The notes under the pieces were generated by a model. The model made no database searches. It had not been told where the DNA came from and saw nothing but the letters and a program-made list of their open reading frames with translations. Source: Paenibacillus segetis (lineage in GTDB: Bacteria; Bacillota; Bacilli; Paenibacillales; Paenibacillaceae). Taken from it: a stretch of 64,000 nucleotides of DNA. This document shows positions 16,672 through 24,052 of this stretch, piece by piece. Where the stretch lies: contig NZ_BMFT01000001.1 of NCBI RefSeq assembly GCF_014639155.1, positions 682,001 to 746,000 of the forward strand. The letters are read 5' to 3'. The stretch's first letter is position 1. Each line of letters opens with the position of its first letter. Made by a program: the position numbers and the translations under genes.

Positions 16672-17133
16672 ATGACCAACGAACAGCTTCAGACTTGGGT
16701 AGAGGAAATATCACTTCGTAGTTTTGGCCTCCCATTTCGGCATTGTGCTAGATTTAATTCTCGCTTAAGAACGACAGGTGGACGGTATTTTATGAAATCC
16801 CATGATATTGATATTAACCCCCATCAGCTTACCGCCTTTGGTAAGGAAGAAGTGGAGAAAATCATTAAGCATGAGTTATGTCATTATCATTTGCATTTGA
16901 CTGGTAGGGGACATCGCCATCGTGATCCAGATTTTAAAGAGTTATTGGCAAAGGTGAAGGGGAGTAGGTATTGTCAGTCTCTGCCGGGAAGTACCGGACG
17001 ACGTTCTCTTCCATATCGCTATAAACTGGTATGCGTTAGCTGTGGGATGGAGTATCTACGTAAGCGTAAGGTTGATCCAAAGCGCTACCGTTGTGGGAAG
17101 TGTGCGGGAATTTTGAAGATGAGTTCCTTATAA
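16672..17133 (+). CDS. SprT-like zinc metalloprotein (YdcK type)
   Basis: The 153-residue protein has the SprT-like zinc-metalloprotease signature HELCHYH, with H67, E68 and H71 as the HExxH residues. A C-terminal zinc ribbon has C121, C124, C141 and C144 (VCVSCGMEYL and YRCGKC). Members resemble the protease domain of Spartan, which acts on DNA-protein crosslinks in eukaryotes; the bacterial role is unproven. It starts at ATG 16672 after a GAGGGGATC ribosome-binding site. In Bacillus the equivalent ydcK also follows tex and cmpA. Confidence 0.88.
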   Translation: MTNEQLQTWVEEISLRSFGLPFRHCARFNSRLRTTGGRYFMKSHDIDINPHQLTAFGKEEVEKIIKHELCHYHLHLTGRGHRHRDPDFKELLAKVKGSRYCQSLPGSTGRRSLPYRYKLVCVSCGMEYLRKRKVDPKRYRCGKCAGILKMSSL

Positions 17134-17191
17134 CGGATCCCGATCATGTGCTATACTAATGAGGAAAGAAACTAATGAAGGAGTGATTGAC

Positions 17192-17440
17192 ATGGCTACA
17201 TCTAAAGCTAAGAAAATTAGACAGAAGATAGCTAGAGAAGGCAAACGAAATCCTGAAGCTGGTCGAAGCCCATTTGCTACTACAGACATGAGAACTAGGA
17301 GGACTAAAACGAAGCTCGAACAACTGAATCGCAGCAAATATAAGAATCATTCCTCTATCTATGGAGACGATGGTTCTTTTTATTTATATAGAAAAATCCC
17401 CTTACAACACCGACTTGAACTTCTTGACTTTGCTATATAA
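17192..17440 (+). CDS. Small basic conserved protein, unknown function
   Basis: The ATG at 17192 has GAAGGAG eight bases upstream, giving 82 residues. The N-terminus is Lys/Arg-rich (ATSKAKKIRQKIAREGKRNP), followed by RSPFATTDMRTRRTKTK and a KYKNHSSIYGDDGSFY segment that usually closes this type of protein. The last 16 or so residues (IPLQHRLELLDFAI) look like an extension past the conserved end. A tRNA promoter overlaps the last codons. Basic composition suggests nucleic-acid or ribosome association, but no function is known to me. Confidence 0.65.
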   Translation: MATSKAKKIRQKIAREGKRNPEAGRSPFATTDMRTRRTKTKLEQLNRSKYKNHSSIYGDDGSFYLYRKIPLQHRLELLDFAI

Positions 17441-17441
17441 T
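17415..17441 (+). promoter_or_regulatory. Probable promoter of the tRNA-Asn/tRNA-Ser genes
   Basis: A consensus TATAAT at 17436-17441 lies 39 bases before tRNA-Asn. TTGAAC at 17415 is the best -35 but is only 15 bases away. The element overlaps the end of the small basic protein gene. Confidence 0.45.
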
Positions 17442-17479
17442 CATGATAAATTAATTTGTATTCTGATTGTTATTTCTAT

Positions 17480-17555
17480 TCCCTGATAGCTCAGTTGGTA
17501 GAGCACTCGACTGTTAATCGAGTTGTCACAGGTTCGAGTCCTGTTCGGGGAGCCA
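17480..17555 (+). tRNA. tRNA-Asn (GTT)
   Basis: The acceptor TCCCTGA pairs with TCGGGGA with one G-U. The D arm has AGCTCAGTTGGTAGAGC, the anticodon loop CTGTTAA carries GTT, and the T arm has GGTTCGAGTCC. The CCA end is encoded. Confidence 0.97.
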
Positions 17556-17562
17556 TTATTTT

Positions 17563-17651
17563 GGAGAGATACCCAAGTGGCTATAAGGGGACCCTCTGCT
17601 AAGGGGTTAGACTGCGTAAGCGGTGCGAGGGTTCGAATCCCTCTCTCTCCG
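17563..17651 (+). tRNA. tRNA-Ser (GCT)
   Basis: Acceptor GGAGAGA pairs with TCTCTCC. The anticodon loop carries GCT between CCTCT and AGGGG, and the long variable arm GACTGCGTAAGCGGT is typical of serine tRNA. The T arm GGTTCGAATCC is present. CCA is not encoded. Confidence 0.96.
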
Positions 17652-17671
17652 TTGCGAAATACATCAAGTAA

Positions 17672-17707
17672 AACGGCCTGCCGGCGATATCGGCAGGCCG
17701 TTTTTTT
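17672..17707 (+). terminator. Strong terminator after the tRNA-Asn/Ser pair
   Basis: AACGGCCTGCCG pairs perfectly with CGGCAGGCCGTT across an 8-base loop, followed by seven T residues. Confidence 0.93.
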
Positions 17708-17774
17708 GTCAGTTAATACTGTACAAACAGTTGCTGGTTACACTGTAGATAAGACTCATAGGGTAGGTGGAAAT

Positions 17775-18347
17775 GTGAGACATTATCCAATTATTGCATC
17801 AGTAACGAAAGAAGAACAATTCGTGCAGGTATTGCAAAGCGATGTAGAGCGAGTGAATTTGATGATCGGACATATCGGGAACATCGAGGAATATATCAGC
17901 CAGCTTCATGATGCGGGCAAGCAGGTATACGCTCATATCGAAATGATTACGGGACTCGGAAGGGACGCCCATTCAATCTCTTATCTATGCGACAAATTCA
18001 AAGCAGACGGGATCGTTACGACTAAGTCCGGCGCGATTACAGCAGCCAGACAAGTTGGAATCAAGAGCATCCAGCGCATATTCGCGATTGACACTGCCGC
18101 GATAAATACGGCCGTAAAGATGATCAACAGCACAAAACCTGACGAAGTGGAACTCATGCCCGGACTGATGCCGCGGGTAACCCGGGAATTGAAGGCTATG
18201 ATTGAACAGCCCTTGATCGTCGGCGGACTGATTCGTCACGAGCATGAACTGATCGAAGCAATAGAGAGCGGAGCGGACTATATCTCTAGCGGCGATCCCA
18301 TGATTTGGCGACATGCCGAGGTGCCGTTAAAAGTGGAAGTGAACTAG
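17775..18347 (+). CDS. glpP: Glycerol uptake operon antiterminator GlpP
   Basis: The reading frame extends upstream through the tRNAs, but the real start is the GTG at 17775, preceded by GTAGGTGG, giving 190 residues, the usual GlpP length. The TIM-barrel fold shows PIIASVTKEEQFVQVL, VYAHIEMITGLGRD and ADGIVTTKSGAITAARQVG, and it ends with IVGGLIRHEHELIEAIESGADYISSGD. This is the glycerol-3-phosphate binding pattern of GlpP, which binds leader mRNA to prevent termination when glycerol-3-phosphate is present. It lies directly before a structured leader and a Ugp-like transporter operon, its probable target. The gene and its neighbours look more GC-rich than the flanks. Confidence 0.92.
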   Translation: MRHYPIIASVTKEEQFVQVLQSDVERVNLMIGHIGNIEEYISQLHDAGKQVYAHIEMITGLGRDAHSISYLCDKFKADGIVTTKSGAITAARQVGIKSIQRIFAIDTAAINTAVKMINSTKPDEVELMPGLMPRVTRELKAMIEQPLIVGGLIRHEHELIEAIESGADYISSGDPMIWRHAEVPLKVEVN

Positions 18348-18470
18348 CAAAATATTTTTGCTGACAGGTAAGTAATCGATGGATTTAATGGTTTACATAG
18401 AAATAACAATCGCTTGATCTTCTCTTGATAAAGCGGTTTTATACTATTCTTGTACATGGTTACTGTAATT

Positions 18471-18577
18471 AATGGGTAGAGACCAGGAGAAAACCCTTGT
18501 TCGGTAATGATGATACGGTAAGGCCACCTAATGGTCTGCTTCCGTATCTCATTTTCGAGCAAGGGTTATTTTGTTTG
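18471..18577 (+). promoter_or_regulatory. Structured mRNA leader with terminator, probable GlpP antitermination target
   Basis: AACCCTTGTTCG (18492-18503) pairs with CGAGCAAGGGTT (18556-18567) with one G-U, followed by a T-rich stretch, a terminator shape. Its long loop holds GATACGG/CCGTATC (18512/18542) around AGGCCA/TGGTCT (18521/18532). AGACCA at 18480-18485 can also pair perfectly with TGGTCT, so two folds compete. It sits between glpP and the HAD gene, as the antiterminated leaders of Bacillus glp genes do. Confidence 0.65.
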
Positions 18578-18599
18578 AAAGGAGCAGCTTGAGAAACAG

Positions 18600-19409
18600 A
18601 TGCAGCAGACCCCTTTGAGTGATTTTTCTAGTTATCTGTTTGATCTCGACGGAACGGTCTATGTCGGGAATCAGGTATTGGAGGGCGCGGCCTCCACGAT
18701 TGAAGCATTACGAGAGCGCATGAAAACGATCATGTTCGCGACGAATACGACCGTGTATACGAGAGAGGAAGTGCAGCGCAAGCTTGCGGGCTTTGGCATT
18801 GCCTGTACGGTGGATGAAGTGATCACTGCCTTGTCCGTAGCCGGGATGTATTTCCGTGACTATGCCTCCGGCGCATCAGTATTTCCCCTCGGTGGCGAAG
18901 CTATGCGGGAGGAGATGTCCCGCAGCGGGATTACCGTCACTAGTGAAGCAGGCCGGGCGAGTCATGTTCTAGTCGGTCTCGACCGAACCTTCGATTTCGA
19001 TAAACTGACAGCCGCCGTAAACGCCGTCAGAAACGGGGCGCTACTTATCGCCGCGAATCCGGATCCGTTTTGTCCGATGGAGGACGGGGTGATTCCCGAT
19101 ACCTGGGCACTCGTCAAAGCTATTGAAACAGCGGGCGGTCAAAAGGTCTGGGAAACCGTCGGCAAACCTTCGAGGCACTACGCCGCTTATGCTTTACAAA
19201 AGCTGAAGTCGGCCCCCGAACAATGCCTGATGGTTGGAGATAAGCTGGAAACGGATATCGCGCTGGGCAAAGTCATCGGGATGCGAACAGCGCTTGTGCT
19301 CTCCGGCGTGGATTCCCGGGAATCTGTCAAAAGGATAGGGATTAATCCGGATTACATTTGTTCCTCTATCAGCGCCATTTTAGAAGAAACCCGGCTGGAG
19401 AGGATTTGA
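18600..19409 (+). CDS. HAD-IIA (NagD-like) phosphatase
   Basis: The 269-residue protein opens with LFDLDGTVYVG; D15 and D17 are the nucleophile and acid of the HAD fold. FATNTTVYTREEV follows as motif II and the C2B cap of HAD subclass IIA. The end has MVGDKLETDIALG (D214 region) as motif IV, then GMRTALVLSGV. Substrates in this subclass include glycerol-3-phosphate, p-nitrophenyl phosphate and sugar phosphates. Location after glpP and before a Ugp-like importer makes glycerol-3-phosphate or a related phosphate a good guess. ATG 18600 is a distant 15 bases from AAAGGAG, so the start is a little uncertain. Confidence 0.8.
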   Translation: MQQTPLSDFSSYLFDLDGTVYVGNQVLEGAASTIEALRERMKTIMFATNTTVYTREEVQRKLAGFGIACTVDEVITALSVAGMYFRDYASGASVFPLGGEAMREEMSRSGITVTSEAGRASHVLVGLDRTFDFDKLTAAVNAVRNGALLIAANPDPFCPMEDGVIPDTWALVKAIETAGGQKVWETVGKPSRHYAAYALQKLKSAPEQCLMVGDKLETDIALGKVIGMRTALVLSGVDSRESVKRIGINPDYICSSISAILEETRLERI

Positions 19410-19488
19410 TTGCCGGCACCCTGGCAATAACCTTCATCATCCGATGAAGGACTCCATACATGCTTTTCAAAACCAAGGAGGGAATAAC

Positions 19489-20856
19489 ATGAAAAAGTTT
19501 AGTCTTCTTATCATCGCCATGATGCTCGTTCTATCTGCTTGTGGAAAATCAGGAAGCAACAATGGAGCTGGCGACAACAGCGTCGCTTCGGCGGCGGAGC
19601 AAGGTTCAGGAGGACAAGAAAACAATAAGACATCCGGAAACGGAGAAGAGAAGCCGGTCGAACTCAGTTTCTATTTCCCGGTAGCGGTCGGGGGGCCGAT
19701 CACAGGTTTCATCGATAAGCTCGCTGCTGATTTTCACCAGGAAAATCCGGCAATTACGGTGAAGCCTATCTACGCCGGTAGTTACCAGGATACGATGACC
19801 AAAGTCGTGACGGCGGTCCAAGGTGGCAATTCGCCGGATTTGGCCGTGCTACTCTCGACAGAGTTGTACAGTCTGCTTGAGATGAATGCACTTGAAGAGC
19901 TGACACCGCGTTTTTCACAGGATTATTTCGGCGGATTTTATGAGGCTTTTATGAGCAACACCAAATCCGGTGACCAGGTCTGGAGCGTGCCGTTCCAGCG
20001 CAGTACCATTGTTATGTACTATAACAAAGACATGTTCAAGGCGGCGAATCTAGATCCGGAGAAAGCACCGGCTAACTGGAGCGAATTGAGGGATTTCGCT
20101 CAAAAACTCACAGTCAAAGACAGCGCGGGTAAGGTGAGTCAATGGGGCTTAGAAATTCCAAGCACTGGTTATCAATATTGGATGCTTCAAGCTCTTTCTT
20201 TACAAACGGGTACCAACATCGTATCCAATGACGGTACGGAAGTATATTTCAATAAACCGGAAGTAAAAGAAGCTTTGCAATTCTATACCGACTTAGGACG
20301 TAAGGATAAAGTCATGCCGGAGGGTGTGCTAGAGTGGGCGACCGTACCTTCCGATTTTATTAGCGGCAAGACGGCAATGATGTTCCATACAACAGGGAAT
20401 TTATCCAAAGTGAAGTCCGATGCGAAATTCGATTTTGGCGTAGCCTATCTTCCAGCTAACAAAAATTACGGCTCACCTACAGGCGGGGGTAATCTGTACG
20501 TTTTTAAAGACATTCCAGAGGAACGCAAAGCCGTTGCTATTAAGTTCATCGAATTCCTTACACAGCCGGAACGTGTCGCACAGTGGTCCATTGACACAGG
20601 GTATGTGGGTACGACCAAAGCTGCCTATGATACGGAGCTTTTGAAGAACTATGTGGCTGGTTTCCCTCAAGCCGCGGTGGCCCGTGATCAGATGGAGTAT
20701 GCTTCAAGCGAACTATCAACCTACCAAAACGGGCAGGTAACGAAGCTGTTCAATGATAATATCCAGTCTGCGCTACTTGGAGAAATAACGCCGGAAGAGG
20801 CGCTTGAGAAGTCGCAGCAGCAGGCGGATGATATTCTGAAGAAATACCGCAAATAA
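19489..20856 (+). CDS. ABC transporter substrate-binding lipoprotein, UgpB-like
   Basis: The ATG at 19489, after AAGGAGG, begins a lipoprotein signal KKFSLLIIAMMLVLSACG, with the lipid Cys at residue 18 and a Ser/Gly/Asn linker after it. The mature 430-residue part is a family-1 solute-binding protein. It has LSFYFPVAVGGPITGFIDKL, AGSYQDTMTKVVTAVQGG, VPFQRSTIVMYYNKDMF and a late GGGNLYVFKDIPEERKAVAIKF pattern. It is most like glycerol-3-phosphate/polyol binding proteins (UgpB), though maltodextrin-type ligands cannot be excluded. The gene precedes two MalF/MalG-type permeases in the same orientation. Confidence 0.85.
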   Translation: MKKFSLLIIAMMLVLSACGKSGSNNGAGDNSVASAAEQGSGGQENNKTSGNGEEKPVELSFYFPVAVGGPITGFIDKLAADFHQENPAITVKPIYAGSYQDTMTKVVTAVQGGNSPDLAVLLSTELYSLLEMNALEELTPRFSQDYFGGFYEAFMSNTKSGDQVWSVPFQRSTIVMYYNKDMFKAANLDPEKAPANWSELRDFAQKLTVKDSAGKVSQWGLEIPSTGYQYWMLQALSLQTGTNIVSNDGTEVYFNKPEVKEALQFYTDLGRKDKVMPEGVLEWATVPSDFISGKTAMMFHTTGNLSKVKSDAKFDFGVAYLPANKNYGSPTGGGNLYVFKDIPEERKAVAIKFIEFLTQPERVAQWSIDTGYVGTTKAAYDTELLKNYVAGFPQAAVARDQMEYASSELSTYQNGQVTKLFNDNIQSALLGEITPEEALEKSQQQADDILKKYRK

Positions 20857-20906
20857 GGGACCTGGAACGGGAAACCGATTAACGTAAAGAGAGAAGTGAG
20901 ACTTTC

Positions 20907-21803
20907 GTGACACGGCACTTGCTGCAAGTATTTCGCAGGTACAATTGGAAGGACAACATTCTGGCCTATGCTTTGCTGCTTCCTTCGCTTATTTTTCTAG
21001 TGATTTTTACATTCTACCCCATGATCAAAGTGTTGGACTTAAGCTTTTATGAATCCGTGATGAACGAAAGGCGTTTTGCGGGTTTGGAGCTTTACGGGCA
21101 TGTTCTTCGGGATGAGGTGTTTCTTAAGGTACTTCGCAACAATATGCTACTTGCACTAGTGACCGTGCCGGTAAGCATCCTGCTTGCGTTATATATGGCG
21201 GTTTGGGTCAACGGTAAGCTGCGGGGAAGAAGTTTGATCCGGGCGGCGTTCTTTTATCCGACACTGATACCCATGATTGCGATAGCGAACATCTGGCTGT
21301 TTATTTATACGCCTGATTATGGGTTACTCGATAAATTTCTGGGGCTATTCGGGATAGAAGGGCCAAACTGGTTGGGGGACCCTGCTTGGGTACTAGTCTC
21401 CATGATGGGGATGCTGATTTGGAAGGAGTCTGGGTATTTCATGATCTTTTTTCTGGCTGGACTCCAGGTATTGCCGAAAGAAATCTACCAAGCCGCGGAG
21501 TTGGACGGAGCCGGGCCGCTCCGGAAGTTCAGAACGATTACGCTGCCTCTGGTTATGCCGACCACGCTGTTTGTCCTGATTATTGCCACAACGAATTCAT
21601 TTAAGCTGGTCGACCACCTGTACATCATGACCAAGGGTGGTCCGAACAATGCGAGCAACCTGCTGCTTTATCATATTTATGAGACGGCATTCAGCTTCTG
21701 GGATATGGGCAAGGCGTCTGTATTGACTGTGATTCTGCTCGTCATTCTGCTGGTCATTTCGGTCTTTTATTACGGATATTTGGACAAGCGGATCCATTAT
21801 TAG
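20907..21803 (+). CDS. ABC sugar/glycerol-phosphate transporter permease, UgpA/MalF type
   Basis: The 298-residue permease has six hydrophobic helices and the cytoplasmic EAA loop EIYQAAELDGAGPLRKFRTITLPLVMP (about residue 193-219), where the ATPase docks. The N-terminal NILAYALLLPSLIFLVIFTFYPM and the C-terminal YLDKRIHY ending are typical of UgpA. A GTG start with GAGAAGTGAG upstream is used. The gene lies 50 bases after the binding-protein gene and 15 before the second permease. No ATPase gene accompanies it, so a shared MsmX/UgpC-type ATPase elsewhere is likely. Confidence 0.9.
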   Translation: MTRHLLQVFRRYNWKDNILAYALLLPSLIFLVIFTFYPMIKVLDLSFYESVMNERRFAGLELYGHVLRDEVFLKVLRNNMLLALVTVPVSILLALYMAVWVNGKLRGRSLIRAAFFYPTLIPMIAIANIWLFIYTPDYGLLDKFLGLFGIEGPNWLGDPAWVLVSMMGMLIWKESGYFMIFFLAGLQVLPKEIYQAAELDGAGPLRKFRTITLPLVMPTTLFVLIIATTNSFKLVDHLYIMTKGGPNNASNLLLYHIYETAFSFWDMGKASVLTVILLVILLVISVFYYGYLDKRIHY

Positions 21804-21818
21804 AGAGGAGTCCATGCG

Positions 21819-22631
21819 ATGCACCGCCTGATGAACCAAATTGCCATATCTATTCTTGCGATCCTATTCGCTGTTCCATTGATCTGGGCCGCAGTAACCT
21901 CGATTACGCCATCGGATGAAATGCTTACCCGGGCAAATCCATTTGCCGTATCGCATCCGACGTTCAATAATTATGTGGCGGCTTGGCAGACGATCCCGTT
22001 CCCTGTGTACTATTGGAACACTCTGCTGATCGTAGCGGGCGTACTTGTCGTTCAGTTACTGACAGCAACGCTGGCGGCCTATGCGTTTGCCAGACTGCGG
22101 TTTTTAGGTCAAAGCCTTTTATTTATTCTGTTTCTTGTGCAGATTATGATTCCACCGGATATTTTGATTTTTCCTAATTATACGATTATGAAAGATCTAC
22201 ATCTCATTGATACGAAATGGGCGATCATCATTCCATTCTGGGCTTCTTCATTCGGTATCTTTCTGCTAAGACAGACTTTTAAGCAGATTCCTTACGAGCT
22301 GGACGAAGCATCAAGGGTGGATGGGTGCCGATGGTGGCAAAGCTTATGGCATGTCTATCTACCATCCGCACGGCCGACCTATATCGCATTTGCGTTGATT
22401 TCGATCAGTACGCATTGGAGCAATTTTATGTGGCCGCTCATTGTTACAGATTCCGTTCATAACCGGCCGCTGACCGTCGGGATCGCGATCTTCGCCCAAT
22501 CCTCCGAGACGGGTGCGCAGTGGGGGACGGTTACGGCGGCAACGCTGATGGTTATTGCTCCTTTGCTGATCGCGTTCTTCTTTTTTCAGAAACAGTTTGT
22601 TGAAAGCTTCATGCATGCCGGTATCAAATAA
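21819..22631 (+). CDS. ABC sugar/glycerol-phosphate transporter permease, UgpE/MalG type
   Basis: The 270-residue product is the partner permease, with the first helix AISILAILFAVPLIWAAVTSI, a FARLRFLGQSLLF loop and the EAA loop ELDEASRVDGCRWWQSLWHVYLPSARP (about residue 156-182). ATG 21819 follows GAGGAG. It closes the glpP-HAD-binding protein-permease cassette and is followed by a long-looped terminator. With the binding protein and first permease it forms an importer of the CUT1 class. Confidence 0.9.
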   Translation: MHRLMNQIAISILAILFAVPLIWAAVTSITPSDEMLTRANPFAVSHPTFNNYVAAWQTIPFPVYYWNTLLIVAGVLVVQLLTATLAAYAFARLRFLGQSLLFILFLVQIMIPPDILIFPNYTIMKDLHLIDTKWAIIIPFWASSFGIFLLRQTFKQIPYELDEASRVDGCRWWQSLWHVYLPSARPTYIAFALISISTHWSNFMWPLIVTDSVHNRPLTVGIAIFAQSSETGAQWGTVTAATLMVIAPLLIAFFFFQKQFVESFMHAGIK

Positions 22632-22661
22632 ACCGAATAAACTGGTAGCACAGGACACGTG

Positions 22662-22736
22662 GATAAAACCCTTTATGCAACGGATAATGATTTTTTTGCG
22701 CATTCCTTCATGTTGGATAGAGGGTTTTATCGTTTT
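22662..22736 (+). terminator. Terminator ending the glpP cassette
   Basis: GATAAAACCCT pairs perfectly with AGGGTTTTATC across a 48-base loop, followed by GTTTTTA. The loop size is similar to that of the GlpP leader hairpin. Confidence 0.65.
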
Positions 22737-22809
22737 TACACACAACGGTATGATCGACGGGGAGGTTAATTTTCCCATGTATTTTGTACGGGAAAAAATA
22801 AAAAAAGTG

Positions 22810-22838
22810 TTGCAAGGTGCATACGCATTTGATATACT
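22810..22838 (+). promoter_or_regulatory. Promoter of tRNA-Glu and tRNA-Leu
   Basis: TTGCAA at 22810 and TATACT at 22833 are 17 bases apart, a near-consensus promoter that would start transcription about 30 bases before tRNA-Glu. Confidence 0.8.
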
Positions 22839-22873
22839 CAATCTTGTCGCCGCTTCTGGGCGGTAATGAATAT

Positions 22874-22948
22874 GGCCCGTTGGTCAAGCGGTTAAGACAC
22901 CTCCCTTTCACGGAGGTAACAGGGGTTCGATTCCCCTACGGGTCACCA
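22874..22948 (+). tRNA. tRNA-Glu (TTC)
   Basis: Acceptor GGCCCGT pairs with ACGGGTC with one G-U. The D arm is TGGTCAAGCGGTTAAGACA, the anticodon loop CTTTCAC carries TTC, the T arm is GGGGTTCGATTCCCC, and CCA is encoded. Confidence 0.97.
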
Positions 22949-22985
22949 TATTTTTTCCCTCATAGTTTCGAATTTAATTGTATAT

Positions 22986-23068
22986 GCGGTCGTGGTGGAA
23001 TGGCAGACACGCTATCTTGAGGGGGTAGTGGGTGTATACCCGTGGAGGTTCGAGTCCTCTCGACCGCA
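22986..23068 (+). tRNA. tRNA-Leu (GAG), copy 1
   Basis: Acceptor GCGGTCG pairs with CGACCGC. The anticodon arm CTATC/GGTAG encloses TTGAGGG with GAG, and the T arm is GAGGTTCGAGTCCTC. CCA is not encoded. An identical 85-bp stretch occurs at 24481. Confidence 0.96.
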
Positions 23069-23085
23069 TCCTATATTTAAAGTAA

Positions 23086-23116
23086 AGAACCCTTGATCAG
23101 CAAGGGTTCTTTTTTG
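23086..23116 (+). terminator. Terminator after tRNA-Leu copy 1
   Basis: AGAACCCTTG pairs perfectly with CAAGGGTTCT across ATCAG, followed by TTTTTTG. Confidence 0.9.
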
Positions 23117-23255
23117 TTATATGCTATATGTATGCAAATTTTGAATATAGTTCTCCTATGGGTTAATCATTGGATATGTTACAATTTAACAAATATGGGG
23201 TAGATTCTTGTCTAGCTTTGATTGTAATGTTGAGATAAGTATTTTATTTGTATCC

Positions 23256-23882
23256 TTACTGATCAGGCTGATCGAGAGCAGACGAATATTTTGGATATAG
23301 CAGTCGAATGCACTCAGGACAAATATCATGTGTGAACTCGATAGAGGTATGCTGCTTCATATATTTTTCAAGGGGATTCCAGACATTCTCATGATCTTTA
23401 ATTTTCTTACATACGGCACAAATAGGGAGAAGCCCGTGTAATGCCGATATATTGGACATGACCTCAATGAGTTGAAATTCAATTTCTTTAAACTCTGTGA
23501 TGTCGGAGCAAGTGAACAAAATACCTTCTATCTGTGTTGTTCCTTGTTTGGTTAATGGGGTGATTTCTGCAAGAAACCAGCGAGTTTCTTGGGTAGAATT
23601 CATCTGGAACTCTGTTTGAAAGTAAGGGGAATCGCCATGCAAAATCTGATGAAAATGTTCTAGGAGATGACTTGAGAGAGGGCTTAATTTATAAGTGCTG
23701 GAACCCAATAACTGAAGTAGGTTGGTTCCTGGTCGATCCCAATGAGGAGCTAAACCGTATTTTATAGCTTGCGTAGCCCAAGCTTGGTTAACGTGCTCTA
23801 GAGTGCCATCGGGAGATATAATACATATACTTAGTTTTAACGAATGTATGGCATCAAGCCATACGTAGGACAACTCAGTCAC
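23256..23882 (-). CDS. PAS-domain protein with a C-terminal Cys-rich module
   Basis: The 208-residue protein has a PAS sensor fold. It opens SICIISPDGTLEHVNQAWA (about residue 18-36) and continues to FLAEITPLTKQG and GILFTCSDITEFKEIE. A C-terminal module of the kind HGLLPICAVCKKIKDHENVW then FTHDICPECIRLLYP holds two CxxC pairs and is seen at the end of many sensor kinases and response regulators. It could bind a metal. No kinase or output domain follows, so it would sense and pass a signal by protein contact. It is transcribed divergently from the XRE regulator, with an AT-rich spacer of 170 bp. Confidence 0.8.
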   Translation of the reverse strand: MTELSYVWLDAIHSLKLSICIISPDGTLEHVNQAWATQAIKYGLAPHWDRPGTNLLQLLGSSTYKLSPLSSHLLEHFHQILHGDSPYFQTEFQMNSTQETRWFLAEITPLTKQGTTQIEGILFTCSDITEFKEIEFQLIEVMSNISALHGLLPICAVCKKIKDHENVWNPLEKYMKQHTSIEFTHDICPECIRLLYPKYSSALDQPDQ

Positions 23883-23973
23883 GATTAGCGCTCCTATAAT
23901 AGAAGATAAGGGATGGGGATATTATTTTATAATAAAAATACAAAAATATTTATATTTAATTAATTTAATTATA

Positions 23974-24029
23974 TACGTAAAAACGTAATTAAACAATGAT
24001 ATAACAACTTGAATACGTATTAATTACGT
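23974..24029 (+). promoter_or_regulatory. Candidate operator palindromes between the PAS gene and the XRE gene
   Basis: TACGTAAAAACGTA at 23974-23987 and ACGTATTAATTACGT at 24015-24029 are both built from ACGT half-sites. They lie in the divergent promoter region of the XRE regulator, a usual place for autoregulation. Confidence 0.35.
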
Positions 24030-24052
24030 GTCTGAAGGAAGGTCGAGGTTCG

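Noticed and set aside
17523..17774. Open frame that runs from the tRNA-Asn gene through tRNA-Ser and its terminator into glpP
   Set aside because: The stretch is tRNA and hairpin sequence. The true glpP start is the GTG at 17775, with its own ribosome-binding site and the family's normal length.
18471..18577. Leader considered as a T-box or metabolite riboswitch
   Set aside because: No T-box sequence, specifier loop or known aptamer motif is visible. The adjacent glpP gene makes protein-mediated antitermination the simpler reading.
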